Under the pieces are notes generated by a model, which was not told the DNA's origin, did no database searches, and saw nothing but the letters and a program-made list of their open reading frames with translations. Both the position numbers and the translations under genes were made by a program. 22,663 nt of DNA from an uncultured Eubacteriales bacterium (lineage in GTDB: Bacteria > Bacillota > Clostridia > Christensenellales > Borkfalkiaceae), in the NCBI GenBank assembly GCA_905210545.1, contig CAJLXC010000024.1, positions 1 through 22,663 of the forward strand, in the 5' to 3' direction. Each line of letters begins with the position of its first letter. Within the stretch, counting starts at the first letter, position 1. Positions 1-7,156 of this stretch are shown piece by piece.

Positions 1-1105
1 TCGTTTTTTCGGAATCGGCTTTTATTTTATCGAGAAGTTTTTTCTCAAACGCGCCGTATCCCGATAACACGCATCGTTTTACGTCCCTTAATCCTTTTTT
101 ATAAAAAATATCCACTGCGGAAACGTCTTTTTTTACGTATAACAAATACGCCGCTTTTATCCGTACGTTCGTAAGGGAATTATCCGAATTAAGATATTTC
201 TCTATCTCGTAAGTAAGGTCGTCGGCGCGTTCTTCGTTATAATCGAACGTGCAGGCATTGTAAAGCGCGTCCGCTTTGGCAACGTTCATTACGGATTTGG
301 GGAAATATTCTTCGAGCGAAAGCAACCTTTCGGTCACCATAGCGGCGTTTTCGTAATCTTCTTTATCGAGGTAATAATTATATCTTGCGCAGAGCAGCAA
401 AAAGAAATTGAGATCGTCTTCCGCAAGCTGCGGAACGTCGAAATAATATTTTTCTTCTATTTGCGCGGGAGTTTTACCGTTATACAGCTCGGATTGCACG
501 GATAAAACCGCAAGAGAAACTCTCGAATCGTCGTCTTTTTTATTCAGTCCGTAAATAACCGCTCCGTCGTTTTTCGCCCCGCCGCCCGACATAGGCAACG
601 CGTTTCCGAAAAACGTAGCCGCGCCCATGGGCAAAAACATCGCCACAATAGCATAAACCCACAACGGCGTACCTTTAACGAATATAGGAATTAACCCTAT
701 AAGCATCGGAAAGAACGACAACCACAGCGCGCCCGCGGTCATCTTTTTAAACCTTTTTTCGAGATTATCGGTGGATTTCGGCGTCATTTCGGTATACCCC
801 GCCGCATCGCCCGGCAAAACAAAATCGAACACCGTTTTTTTGCCGACCTTGCGCCAGCGGAAAAACCATACGGAAACGGAAACAAACGCAAAGCCGTTTT
901 TCTTACCCGCGATCAAATGCCCCGCTTCGTGCGAAAACGTACATAAAAAACCCGTTATCGCCGCGCCTGAAGCGAGCAAACCTATCACAGCGAAAAAATT
1001 CACGCCGGTGTATCTCGCATTGCATATCTGCGCCACTAAAAACACCGCCGCAATCGTCAGTCCCATCGATAGAATATTGTTTATCACATTAGTTCTTCTG
1101 CTCAT
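1..1105 (-). CDS. M50-type (site-2 protease-like) membrane metalloprotease, 3' end beyond the window
   Basis: The frame is open from an ATG at 1105 to the window edge, giving 368 residues with no stop, so the C-terminus is missing. Hydrophobic segments surround a zinc motif HEAGH (residues 59-63). A second M50-like element, N168-A-L-P171 followed by D180-G181, lies after further membrane segments; D-G is a few residues further from the proline than usual. From about residue 190 the protein becomes soluble, charged and probably helical, like a TPR-type tail. Known M50 enzymes cleave substrates within or near the membrane; SpoIVFB, which processes pro-sigma-K, is one example, but nothing here shows that this protein is SpoIVFB. 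Its ATG overlaps the stop of the phosphatase gene by four bases (ATGA), so it is probably translationally coupled to the divIC-ppx group. The family call is fairly secure; the substrate is unknown. Confidence 0.7.
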   Translation of the reverse strand, partial: MSRRTNVINNILSMGLTIAAVFLVAQICNARYTGVNFFAVIGLLASGAAITGFLCTFSHEAGHLIAGKKNGFAFVSVSVWFFRWRKVGKKTVFDFVLPGDAAGYTEMTPKSTDNLEKRFKKMTAGALWLSFFPMLIGLIPIFVKGTPLWVYAIVAMFLPMGAATFFGNALPMSGGGAKNDGAVIYGLNKKDDDSRVSLAVLSVQSELYNGKTPAQIEEKYYFDVPQLAEDDLNFFLLLCARYNYYLDKEDYENAAMVTERLLSLEEYFPKSVMNVAKADALYNACTFDYNEERADDLTYEIEKYLNSDNSLTNVRIKAAYLLYVKKDVSAVDIFYKKGLRDVKRCVLSGYGAFEKKLLDKIKADSEKT

Positions 1106-1962
1106 AAATTCTCCGTTTTTAACGCAAGGTATCCTTCGAGATTATCGCTTTCGCTTACGATAAAACCGCTCGCGCCGACGTATTCGGCAATCGCGCAAAG
1201 AATCGCCGCGCCCGACTGTATAATATCCGCTCTTTCCGGCTGTAAACCCGAAAGACGCTTTTTTTCCTCTAAACTCAAGCCGTAAAGCTTGTCCTTCAAA
1301 TTAAATAACGCGCTCTTTTCCAGACGATAACCCTGAATTTTTCGCGGATCGTAGGTCTTTAATCCCAAAGAAACGGAAGCAAGACTCGTTGCCGTGCCGC
1401 CTATACAATAAAATTCGCAGTCGGGTACGACGCCGAACTCCTTAATTTTTTCGCAAACGACCGATTTTGCCCGCAGCTCGTCCGAGCCGCAAGCCGTTGT
1501 AAGAGTTACCGCGCCTGTCGGAACGCTTTTTCCGTAAATTTTAACGCCGTTTTTAACGACGGCGATTTCCGTGCTTGCTCCGCCTATGTCTATAACTCCG
1601 CCGTCTTTGCCGTTAAGCGCGCCTTTTATTCCTATTTCCGCTTCAAGCTCGCCCGACACGATTTCTACCGGAACGCCCGTTTCGTTTTCTAAAAGTTTCG
1701 CGAACGCAACCCCGTTTTTCGCCCTTCTGACGGCAGCAGTAGCAAACGCGTATACTTTATCGACGCCGCGTTCTTTCGCCTTACGTACAAAAAAACAAAA
1801 AGCTTCTACGGTGTTTTTCGCCGCAGAAAAATCAATCTCGCCGCTATCGTTTGTTTTTTCGGCAAGACGCGTGGTTTTTATCTCTTTGCCGAGCGTTACG
1901 CCGTTTTCGGAAATCATCAGTCTTACGGAATTAGAACCGACGTCTATAATTCCGTATTTCAT
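1102..1962 (-). CDS. Ppx/GppA family phosphatase
   Basis: This 286-residue protein begins with the actin-like ATPase fold signature of the Ppx/GppA family, IIDVGSNSVRL (residues 5-15). It has a second phosphate loop, VIDIGGASTEIAVV, near residues 122-135, and the family's late motif VSESDNLEGYL near the C-terminus. Members hydrolyse polyphosphate or pppGpp; the short length fits the single-module bacterial form without the extra C-terminal HD-like domain. Which substrate this one uses cannot be read from sequence. The start ATG overlaps the divIC stop by four bases and its own stop overlaps the next start by four bases, so it sits inside a tightly coupled operon. Confidence 0.85.
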   Translation of the reverse strand: MKYGIIDVGSNSVRLMISENGVTLGKEIKTTRLAEKTNDSGEIDFSAAKNTVEAFCFFVRKAKERGVDKVYAFATAAVRRAKNGVAFAKLLENETGVPVEIVSGELEAEIGIKGALNGKDGGVIDIGGASTEIAVVKNGVKIYGKSVPTGAVTLTTACGSDELRAKSVVCEKIKEFGVVPDCEFYCIGGTATSLASVSLGLKTYDPRKIQGYRLEKSALFNLKDKLYGLSLEEKKRLSGLQPERADIIQSGAAILCAIAEYVGASGFIVSESDNLEGYLALKTENL

Positions 1963-2240
1963 TCGATACCGCCCAAATCTATATCGTCGGGGAATTTATA
2001 CCCGAGTTCGCGGGCGCGGCGTTCTATCCACCACTTTTGTCTGCGGGCGGACAACGTGCTTTTTTTATCTTCCGTCAGTTCGGTGTATATCGCAATCTGC
2101 TTTTCGAGTTCCTTGATTTCGTTTCTTGCAACCTTGATGGAAACGAGCTGATACACAAGCACCGAAACGAGTATTGCCAGAAACAACACCGCGCCGGAAG
2201 TCAGCGCAACAATTAATCTTTTAATTTTTGATTCCGTCAT
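1959..2240 (-). CDS. divIC: Septum formation initiator DivIC (FtsB-like)
   Basis: The protein has 93 residues, with a short basic cytoplasmic N-terminus, one membrane segment (about residues 9-32) and a heptad-like coiled coil (about residues 36-60). It then has a conserved-looking ARELGYKFPDD segment typical of FtsB/DivIC proteins. DivIC pairs with FtsL and DivIB at the division septum and helps activate FtsW-FtsI. I chose the ATG at 2240 because AAGGA lies nine bases upstream; an in-frame TTG at 2249 would lie on that ribosome binding site. It overlaps the end of yabQ by 20 bases. The yabP-yabQ-divIC order matches Bacillus subtilis, which strengthens the name. Confidence 0.85.
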   Translation of the reverse strand: MTESKIKRLIVALTSGAVLFLAILVSVLVYQLVSIKVARNEIKELEKQIAIYTELTEDKKSTLSARRQKWWIERRARELGYKFPDDIDLGGIE

Positions 2241-2592
2241 CGGACACAATCCTTCTTTCGCGTTTCTTTTTAAATTTTACTTTTCTAAATAGATTATACG
2301 CTTTTTTGCCGCTTTTTGCAACTATTATATCAAAACTTTTCATATATCCTGATATTCCGAGCAAAACAGAGGCGCACATATAAAATCTGAAGTCGGGAAA
2401 ACCCGACGAATAAGCAAAAAAAACAAACGCGCACGTCGTCAGAAAAAAAGCAGCGAAATCCGAAAAGACTTTGAGCGGATAAAACTTAACGATCTTTTTT
2501 ATCGCGGACGACGCCGAAAAAAGGATTCCGCACGCCGCCCCGAGCGCGACGCAAGCAATAAAAACGTAAAACTGACTTTTGGTTACGAACAT
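2221..2592 (-). CDS. yabQ: Spore cortex biosynthesis membrane protein YabQ
   Basis: This 123-residue protein has about four hydrophobic segments in its first 90 residues and a strongly basic C-terminal tail. That is the topology of YabQ, a mother-cell protein of the outer forespore membrane needed for cortex formation in Bacillus subtilis. Sequence similarity alone is weak, as is usual for this family. The call leans on topology, length and position, directly after yabP (one base between the yabP stop and this ATG) and before divIC. Confidence 0.75.
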   Translation of the reverse strand: MFVTKSQFYVFIACVALGAACGILFSASSAIKKIVKFYPLKVFSDFAAFFLTTCAFVFFAYSSGFPDFRFYMCASVLLGISGYMKSFDIIVAKSGKKAYNLFRKVKFKKKRERRIVSDDGIKN

Positions 2593-2593
2593 T

Positions 2594-2854
2594 TTACTTA
2601 AACAATCTTTTTGCGATCGGCTCTTTTTTTCGGGTATATTTTATTTCGTAAAACTTTCCGTCCGCGGTAAGATTGCCCGTTCCCTTGTTGTACGAAGTAA
2701 TTTTTATATTGTCGCCGCTTATCCTCACTTTTTCCCCCGCAACGGTCAGATTCAACGACTGTTCGGTGAATCCGTCTACGGTTTCCACGCCGGACATAGC
2801 AAGTTTTTTTCTGCATTCGAGTTCGAGTTTATCGCACGCGCCTTGTTCCTGCAT
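2594..2854 (-). CDS. yabP: Sporulation protein YabP
   Basis: This 86-residue protein carries the YabP/YqfC pattern: a short charged N-terminus, then MSGVETVDGF (about residues 20-29). Regularly spaced beta-strand segments follow, ending in a G-N-L-x-x-x-G-K-F-Y-E-I-K-Y stretch. YabP is a small mother-cell protein; with YabQ it belongs to the sigma-E regulon in Bacillus. A ribosome binding site AAGGGGG lies about eight bases before the ATG. A sequence fitting a sigma-E promoter lies just upstream at 2876-2904, which agrees with the identification. Confidence 0.85.
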   Translation of the reverse strand: MQEQGACDKLELECRKKLAMSGVETVDGFTEQSLNLTVAGEKVRISGDNIKITSYNKGTGNLTADGKFYEIKYTRKKEPIAKRLFK

Positions 2855-2875
2855 AATAATACCCCCTTTTTAAAT

Positions 2876-2904
2876 AAAATATGAGCGGAAACAAAAGTTT
2901 ATGC
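2876..2904 (-). promoter_or_regulatory. Putative sigma-E promoter of the yabP operon
   Basis: On the minus strand, GCATAAA (2904-2898) is followed after 14 bases by CATATTTT (2883-2876). The known sigma-E consensus is close to KMATAWW, 13-14 bases, CATANNNT, and both boxes fit. The -10 box ends about 20 bases before the yabP ATG. Nothing better resembling a vegetative promoter is visible between this site and the terminator upstream. Fitting a short consensus is suggestive, not proof. Confidence 0.6.
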
Positions 2905-2918
2905 TTTTTTTGTCGTGT

Positions 2919-2955
2919 AAAAACAGGGAGAAAAGTGTTGCTTTTCTCCCTGTTT
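2919..2955 (-). terminator. Intrinsic terminator after the EIIC gene
   Basis: The arms 2921-2935 and 2941-2955 form a perfect 15-base-pair stem with a five-base loop. On the minus strand the stem runs into five Ts. It begins 13 bases after the stop of the EIIC gene and separates that operon from the yabP promoter. Confidence 0.85.
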
Positions 2956-2968
2956 CCGTTTTCAATTT

Positions 2969-4114
2969 TTAATCGGGCAACTTCATATCCCCGAAGCTTA
3001 TCCAACCTTTTTTTCTCATAAACTCGGAAACGATAAAGTTCAACGCCGCGGGCAGTACGAACATCAAAAGAATTATGCCCGTTATGCCTAAAGCCCCCGT
3101 GGTATATTTGAATAAATCGAACACCCCGACAAAACCGCTCGTACCCATTCCGCCGCCGCTTGCGCCGCACTTTAACTTAAACACGCAGGAAGAAAGCGGA
3201 CCCAGAATCGCGCTCGTTATTATCATAGGAGTCATTATAACGGGTTTTTTCATTATGTTGGGTATCTGCAACATACTCGTTCCAACGCCTTGAGAAATTA
3301 GTCCGCCCCACCCGTTTTCTCTGAAAGAAGCGACCGCAAAACCCACCATATGACTTGCGCAACCTACCGTAGCCGCACCGCCGGCTATAAGCATCGCCGC
3401 GATTTCCGCTTCCGTTCCGTCGCGCAGAACGGGCGTCGCGACCGCAATCCATATCGCCGCGGAAGAAGTCGGCATCGTGAGAACGATTCCCATTATAACC
3501 GAAATAACGACACCCATCACGAAAGGCGTTGCGTTGGTCGCGAGCGCGATAAGCGTTCCTAACCGGTTGATGAGCCATATAAACGGGAACGACACGAACA
3601 CGCCGCCGAACGCAAGCAACATACTTCCCAAAGGAACGAGAAGAATATCAAGCTTCGTTTTGCCCGCGTAAAGAGAAACGACTTCAACCACGAGCATAGT
3701 TACCACGTACGCGCCGATAGGATTGCCGGGCGCGCCGAGAGTTATCCCGGCAAAAGGTGCGGAAGCTCCCGGCATAAGCTTATCCGCAAAAGCTCCCACA
3801 AATCCCGCTACCGCGGCGGAAAAAACAAGTAATTTATTCTTTCCGAGCGCGAAAGCAATGCCTACGCCTATGCCCGCGCCCATCAGGGTTTTAGCGATAT
3901 TCGCTATGCAAAGAAGGGTTTTGCCGACGTAATTGTCGCCTATCCACCCCGCTATCTGCGCAAGAATCGTACCCGCGATAAGCGTCACGAAAAGTCCCTG
4001 AGCCATACCCGAAAACGCCGTTATAAAATAGCGTTTAGGCAGCGTTTTCATATACGTTTTGAATTTGCTTTCTTTCTTCTCTTCGGTTATACCTACGTTC
4101 TCGTTCTCACTCAT
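2969..4114 (-). CDS. PTS EIIC-like membrane transporter (EIIC_2 type)
   Basis: This 381-residue protein has about ten hydrophobic segments, a charged 25-residue N-terminus, and Gly/Pro-rich loops such as GAPGNPIGAY and MPTSSAAIWIA. The overall pattern is that of the PTS_EIIC_2 family of sugar-type permeases. No EIIA or EIIB domain is fused or encoded nearby, so a phosphotransferase role is unproven and the substrate is unknown. Its ATG overlaps the stop of the metallophosphoesterase by four bases (ATGA). GGAG lies eight bases upstream of the start. A strong terminator follows, so the two genes form a bicistronic unit. Confidence 0.75.
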   Translation of the reverse strand: MSENENVGITEEKKESKFKTYMKTLPKRYFITAFSGMAQGLFVTLIAGTILAQIAGWIGDNYVGKTLLCIANIAKTLMGAGIGVGIAFALGKNKLLVFSAAVAGFVGAFADKLMPGASAPFAGITLGAPGNPIGAYVVTMLVVEVVSLYAGKTKLDILLVPLGSMLLAFGGVFVSFPFIWLINRLGTLIALATNATPFVMGVVISVIMGIVLTMPTSSAAIWIAVATPVLRDGTEAEIAAMLIAGGAATVGCASHMVGFAVASFRENGWGGLISQGVGTSMLQIPNIMKKPVIMTPMIITSAILGPLSSCVFKLKCGASGGGMGTSGFVGVFDLFKYTTGALGITGIILLMFVLPAALNFIVSEFMRKKGWISFGDMKLPD

Positions 4115-4809
4115 AAACTTATCTCCGTTAATTTATTACCCGTCTGATCGCAGGCGGTAAGATAATATTTTATACCGTTTTTTTCGATATATTTTTCCGT
4201 TTTGATTTTATTGCCGTGAAGATGTCCGTACACGACCGAGTCAACGCCGTACTCTTCGAAAAGCCGCGTAAAACCCGTATCTTCTTTCTTCGCCGTAAAC
4301 GGCGGGAAATGTATCAGCGCAATCAACTTGTCGCCCGCCGACAAAAGCGTTTTTGCGTTGTTAAGCGAAAGCTTTAATCTTTCTGTTTCTCTCAGATAAA
4401 TTTTATTATCGTTTTCGTCGAAATCGGGCGCGCCGGGAACGCACCAGCATCTCGAACCGCAAATCACCGCGTTGCCGAACTTTATGCTGTCGTTCTGAAG
4501 CGCGTAAAAATTTTCGGGTAACGCGTCTCTTACTTTGCCGATAGCCTGCCACCAGTAATCGTGGTTGCCTTTTACGAAAACCTTTTTACCTTTAAGGTCT
4601 TTTATCGTATCGATATCTTTAACGGCGTTTTCGAGCGTCATCGCCCAACTTATGTCGCCGCCCACGAGAACGACGTCTTCGTCAGTAACTTTTGATTGCC
4701 AGTCTTCGCGGATTTTTTCGAGATACCCCACCCAGTTGCCGCCGAACACGTCCATAGGTTTATCGGAAGTCGTCGAAATATGCAAGTCGCTTATGGCATA
4801 AATTTTCAT
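4111..4809 (-). CDS. Calcineurin-like metallophosphoesterase
   Basis: From the ATG at 4809 the protein has 232 residues and all metallophosphoesterase motifs: SDLH near residue 6, GGDISWA, KGNHDYWW, the histidine in ALIHFPP, and GHLHG. The KPMDVFGGNW segment after the first motif resembles the family annotated as COG1768 predicted phosphohydrolases. These enzymes bind two metal ions and cleave phosphoester bonds; the substrate is not known. An in-frame TTG at 4848 would give 13 more residues, but it lies upstream of the apparent promoter, so I rejected it. No ribosome binding site precedes the ATG. The gene is coupled to the EIIC gene by a four-base overlap. Confidence 0.85.
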   Translation of the reverse strand: MKIYAISDLHISTTSDKPMDVFGGNWVGYLEKIREDWQSKVTDEDVVLVGGDISWAMTLENAVKDIDTIKDLKGKKVFVKGNHDYWWQAIGKVRDALPENFYALQNDSIKFGNAVICGSRCWCVPGAPDFDENDNKIYLRETERLKLSLNNAKTLLSAGDKLIALIHFPPFTAKKEDTGFTRLFEEYGVDSVVYGHLHGNKIKTEKYIEKNGIKYYLTACDQTGNKLTEISL

Positions 4810-4815
4810 AAAAAA

Positions 4816-4844
4816 ATTATACCATATCTTTCTCAAATAAACAA
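4816..4844 (-). promoter_or_regulatory. Vegetative promoter giving a probable leaderless transcript
   Basis: On the minus strand TTGTTT (4844-4839), a 17-base spacer and a perfect TATAAT (4821-4816) with an extended TGG just before it form a strong sigma-A promoter. The -10 box is followed by six Ts and then the ATG at 4809. Transcription would therefore start at or within a base or two of the start codon, leaving no room for a ribosome binding site. Confidence 0.7.
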
Positions 4845-4883
4845 GCAAAAGACGGCGAACTATAAAAAACCGTGTAAATACCG

Positions 4884-4923
4884 CAAAAAAAAGAGAACGT
4901 CGACTTATAATCGCGCTCTCTTT
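4884..4923 (-). terminator. Intrinsic terminator after the cysteine-rich protein gene
   Basis: Arms 4914-4923 and 4890-4899 form a ten-base-pair stem with one G-T pair, and the inner part can extend it. On the minus strand it ends in a run of eight or more Ts. It lies about 20 bases after the stop at 4942. Confidence 0.8.
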
Positions 4924-4941
4924 TATATTTGTTTGTCTTTT

Positions 4942-5574
4942 TTATTCGGGATACATAGGCAGCTCGAAAAAGCCCGCGCATACTTCCTGCGTGTATTCCT
5001 GACAGGGCGGTATGGGGGTATATCCGTAAGACGGCACTAAAAGCTCGACTTCCATAACGATTTTTAAAATTATGGACGCGCAACAGTCTATCGTGAATTG
5101 ATTTTCGCCGGTATAAGTACCCTGCGTCGAAACGAGCGAAACGACCGCTTCTACGTTGTACGGCATTATAGACGCGGACGGAATATTTAAAATCACGTCT
5201 TTAGAAACGGTTACGTAAGACGTAGCCGCGCCTTCTACGCCTGCGGCGTCCGTAAAAGCGACAGATACGGGTATCGTTATATCGCATTTCACCCTCGCGG
5301 AATGCGGACGTTCGGCAAGCGGTTCTATAAGCAGATTACTGATAACTCCCGCCTGCGTGGTACTTTTCGCGCTGATAAACGTCAGCGGATATGTAGGACT
5401 AACGGGCGTTATGTTCGTCAGGTTTAAAACTATATCGGTAAGCTGGCTCTGTTGCATACACGCGTCGAAAACCTTCTTTGCCTGAATACAAACCTTTTCG
5501 CACAAACCGTTAAGCGGGTTACCGTTTATCGGCCCCGGACACTTATCCGATTGAAAATTGCAGAAAAACGACAT
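4942..5574 (-). CDS. Unrecognised cysteine-rich protein, probably sporulation-linked
   Basis: I do not recognise this 210-residue protein with confidence. It has no signal peptide and no membrane segment. A cysteine-rich N-terminus contains C5, C12, C25, C29 and C39, in a helical-looking stretch around GLCEKVCIQAKKVFDAC. A long middle part rich in V, T, S and I suggests beta strands. A C-C pair lies in FTIDCCASI, and the C-terminal segment is Pro/Tyr-rich with two more cysteines. This could suit a spore coat or envelope component cross-linked by disulfides or bound to metal. A strong ribosome binding site (AGGAGG, eight bases before the ATG) and a sequence fitting a sigma-E promoter at 5605-5632 precede it, and a clear terminator follows, so it is a single-gene unit. 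The sporulation role is inference from the promoter. Confidence 0.7.
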   Translation of the reverse strand: MSFFCNFQSDKCPGPINGNPLNGLCEKVCIQAKKVFDACMQQSQLTDIVLNLTNITPVSPTYPLTFISAKSTTQAGVISNLLIEPLAERPHSARVKCDITIPVSVAFTDAAGVEGAATSYVTVSKDVILNIPSASIMPYNVEAVVSLVSTQGTYTGENQFTIDCCASIILKIVMEVELLVPSYGYTPIPPCQEYTQEVCAGFFELPMYPE

Positions 5575-5604
5575 ATTTTATCCTCCTTATTTTTCTTCTA
5601 TTTC

Positions 5605-5632
5605 AATATATGCCGCAATCCCGTATTTATGC
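5605..5632 (-). promoter_or_regulatory. Putative sigma-E promoter of the cysteine-rich protein gene
   Basis: On the minus strand GCATAAA (5632-5626), 13 bases, then CATATATT (5612-5605) fit the sigma-E consensus. The -35 box is identical to the one in front of yabP. The site lies between the ftsZ terminator and the ribosome binding site, about 30 bases before the ATG. Confidence 0.6.
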
Positions 5633-5647
5633 CACACTCGCCTTTTA

Positions 5648-5682
5648 AAATAGCCAACGCCCGACGTTTTGTCGGGCGTTGG
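5648..5682 (-). terminator. Intrinsic terminator of the division cluster after ftsZ
   Basis: Arms 5654-5665 and 5671-5682 form a perfect, GC-rich 12-base-pair stem with a five-base loop. On the minus strand it is followed by CTATTTT. It begins 16 bases after the ftsZ stop and closes the cluster. Confidence 0.85.
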
Positions 5683-5698
5683 TTGTTTTAACGGAATA

Positions 5699-7039
5699 TT
5701 ATTTCTTTCCGAAAAGTTTTCTCATAAACGCGGGCAATTCTTTGCCTTTCTTCTCTTCCGGCTGAACGACGGATTTAGGCTCTTCAGGCTGTTTTTCTAT
5801 AACAGGCTCCGGATTTTTTATTTCCTTTTTAACGGGCTGAACTTCCCACAACTGCTGAACGTGCAACGCTTCGCGCGGTTCTGCGGGTCTTGCGGGAGCA
5901 GTCGGACGCATTCCGCCGGAAACGGCAGAACCCATCGTGCCGGCAACGGCTACGCGCGGTTGTTCTTTAGGCTGCTCGGTCATTCCGCGAAGAACGGGCG
6001 GAATCGAACTCTTTTCCGTATGTTCCGCAGCAGGTTTGGCGGCTTGTTTCACCTCTTCCGCAACGGCGTTTTTTTCTTCGTCGGAAAGAGGGTTAAAACC
6101 GGTGGCGATAACGGTAATTTTCACTTCGTCCGTAATGGAATCGTCTATCGTCGCGCCGAAAATTATGTTTGCCGACGAATCTATTATACCCTGAACGAGA
6201 ACAGCCGCTTCGTTGACTTCGGAAAGCAACAAATCTCTGCCGCCGGTCACGTTGAGAATAACGGATCTCGCACCTTCTATAGTGGTTTCGAGCAAGGGGC
6301 TTGACACTGCTTGTCTTACCGCTTCTATAACGCGGTTTTCGCCTTTGGCTCTGCCTATACCCATATGAGCAAGCCCCTGATTGCGCATAACGGTATTTAC
6401 GTCTGCAAAATCGAGATTTATAAGCGAAGGCGTCGCGATCAGGTCAACTATGCCGACGATACCTTGTTTAAGCATATCGTCCGCAACCTTGAACGCGTCT
6501 AAAACGCCGATTTGCTGCGGCAAAAACTGCAAAAGCTTGTCGTTCGGAATAATAACGAGAGTATCGACGTATTTTCTGAGATTAGAGATGCCCTTATTTG
6601 CGTTGGCGTTTCTTACTTTACCTTCGAAAGAGAACGGTTTGGTAACGACCGCAACGGTGAGTATTCCGAGTTCGCGAGCTATTCTCGCTATAACGGAAGC
6701 AGCTCCCGTACCCGTGCCGCCGCCCATACCTGCAGCAATGAAAAGCAAATCCGTTCCTTTAAGAAGTTCCGCTATTTCGTCTTTGCTTTCTTCCGCCGCG
6801 GCTTCTCCCACGTTGGGATCGCTGCCCGCGCCGAGACCTTTCGTCAGCGCTTCGCCGATCTGAATGCATCTTTCCGCTTTGGAAAGCAAAAGAGCCTGAT
6901 TATCCGTATTGACGGCAATAAACTCCGCAGAAGAAACGTTGGACTCAACCATACTGTTGACGGCGTTGCATCCGCCTCCTCCCACGCCCAGCACTTTTAT
7001 AACAGCAGAGCTTACTTTAAAGTTATCGTTTTCAAACAT
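5699..7039 (-). CDS. ftsZ: Cell division GTPase FtsZ
   Basis: FtsZ is the tubulin-like GTPase that polymerises into the division ring. The 446-residue protein shows VLGVGGGGCNAVN (about residues 16-28), the GTP-binding GMGGGTGTG (104-112), and the T7 catalytic loop NLDFADV (208-214). A Pro/Glu/Lys-rich linker of about 110 residues ends in a conserved-looking C-terminal peptide, ELPAFMRKLF, which in the family binds FtsA and other partners. The linker makes it longer than the usual 350-390 residues. GGAGG lies eight bases before the ATG. It is the last gene of the cluster and has a promoter of its own inside the end of ftsA. Confidence 0.98.
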   Translation of the reverse strand: MFENDNFKVSSAVIKVLGVGGGGCNAVNSMVESNVSSAEFIAVNTDNQALLLSKAERCIQIGEALTKGLGAGSDPNVGEAAAEESKDEIAELLKGTDLLFIAAGMGGGTGTGAASVIARIARELGILTVAVVTKPFSFEGKVRNANANKGISNLRKYVDTLVIIPNDKLLQFLPQQIGVLDAFKVADDMLKQGIVGIVDLIATPSLINLDFADVNTVMRNQGLAHMGIGRAKGENRVIEAVRQAVSSPLLETTIEGARSVILNVTGGRDLLLSEVNEAAVLVQGIIDSSANIIFGATIDDSITDEVKITVIATGFNPLSDEEKNAVAEEVKQAAKPAAEHTEKSSIPPVLRGMTEQPKEQPRVAVAGTMGSAVSGGMRPTAPARPAEPREALHVQQLWEVQPVKKEIKNPEPVIEKQPEEPKSVVQPEEKKGKELPAFMRKLFGKK

Positions 7040-7128
7040 AGTTAATCCTCCCGTGAATAAATGAAATTTTTCTTATTTGGATATTTTTTTTAACGTCGGT
7101 CGGTTTTTTTACGCGACCGCCTTTATAT

Positions 7129-7156
7129 ATTTTATCATATACGACTAAAAAGTCAA
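7129..7156 (-). promoter_or_regulatory. Probable ftsZ promoter at the end of ftsA
   Basis: On the minus strand TTGACT (7156-7151), a 16-base spacer and TAAAAT (7134-7129) with an extended TGA form a good sigma-A promoter. The -35 box lies in the last codons of ftsA. The resulting leader of roughly 80 bases contains a six-base-pair inverted repeat (7097-7102 with 7114-7119) and an A/T-rich stretch. The leader hairpin has no T run behind it, so it does not look like a terminator. Confidence 0.6.

Noticed and set aside
1571..2116. Plus-strand open frame of 181 codons opposite ppx and divIC
   Set aside because: It is antisense to two well-supported genes, is rich in Ser/Pro/Phe as expected from the reverse of this codon use, and has no family resemblance. 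The same applies to the other long antisense frames across the window.
4817..5083. Minus-strand frame of 88 codons spanning the terminator downstream of the cysteine-rich gene
   Set aside because: It runs through the terminator and promoter region, overlaps a better gene in another frame and has no recognisable features.
7097..7119. Inverted repeat in the ftsZ leader as a terminator of the upstream cluster
   Set aside because: The stem is only six base pairs, the loop is large and no T run follows on the minus strand.
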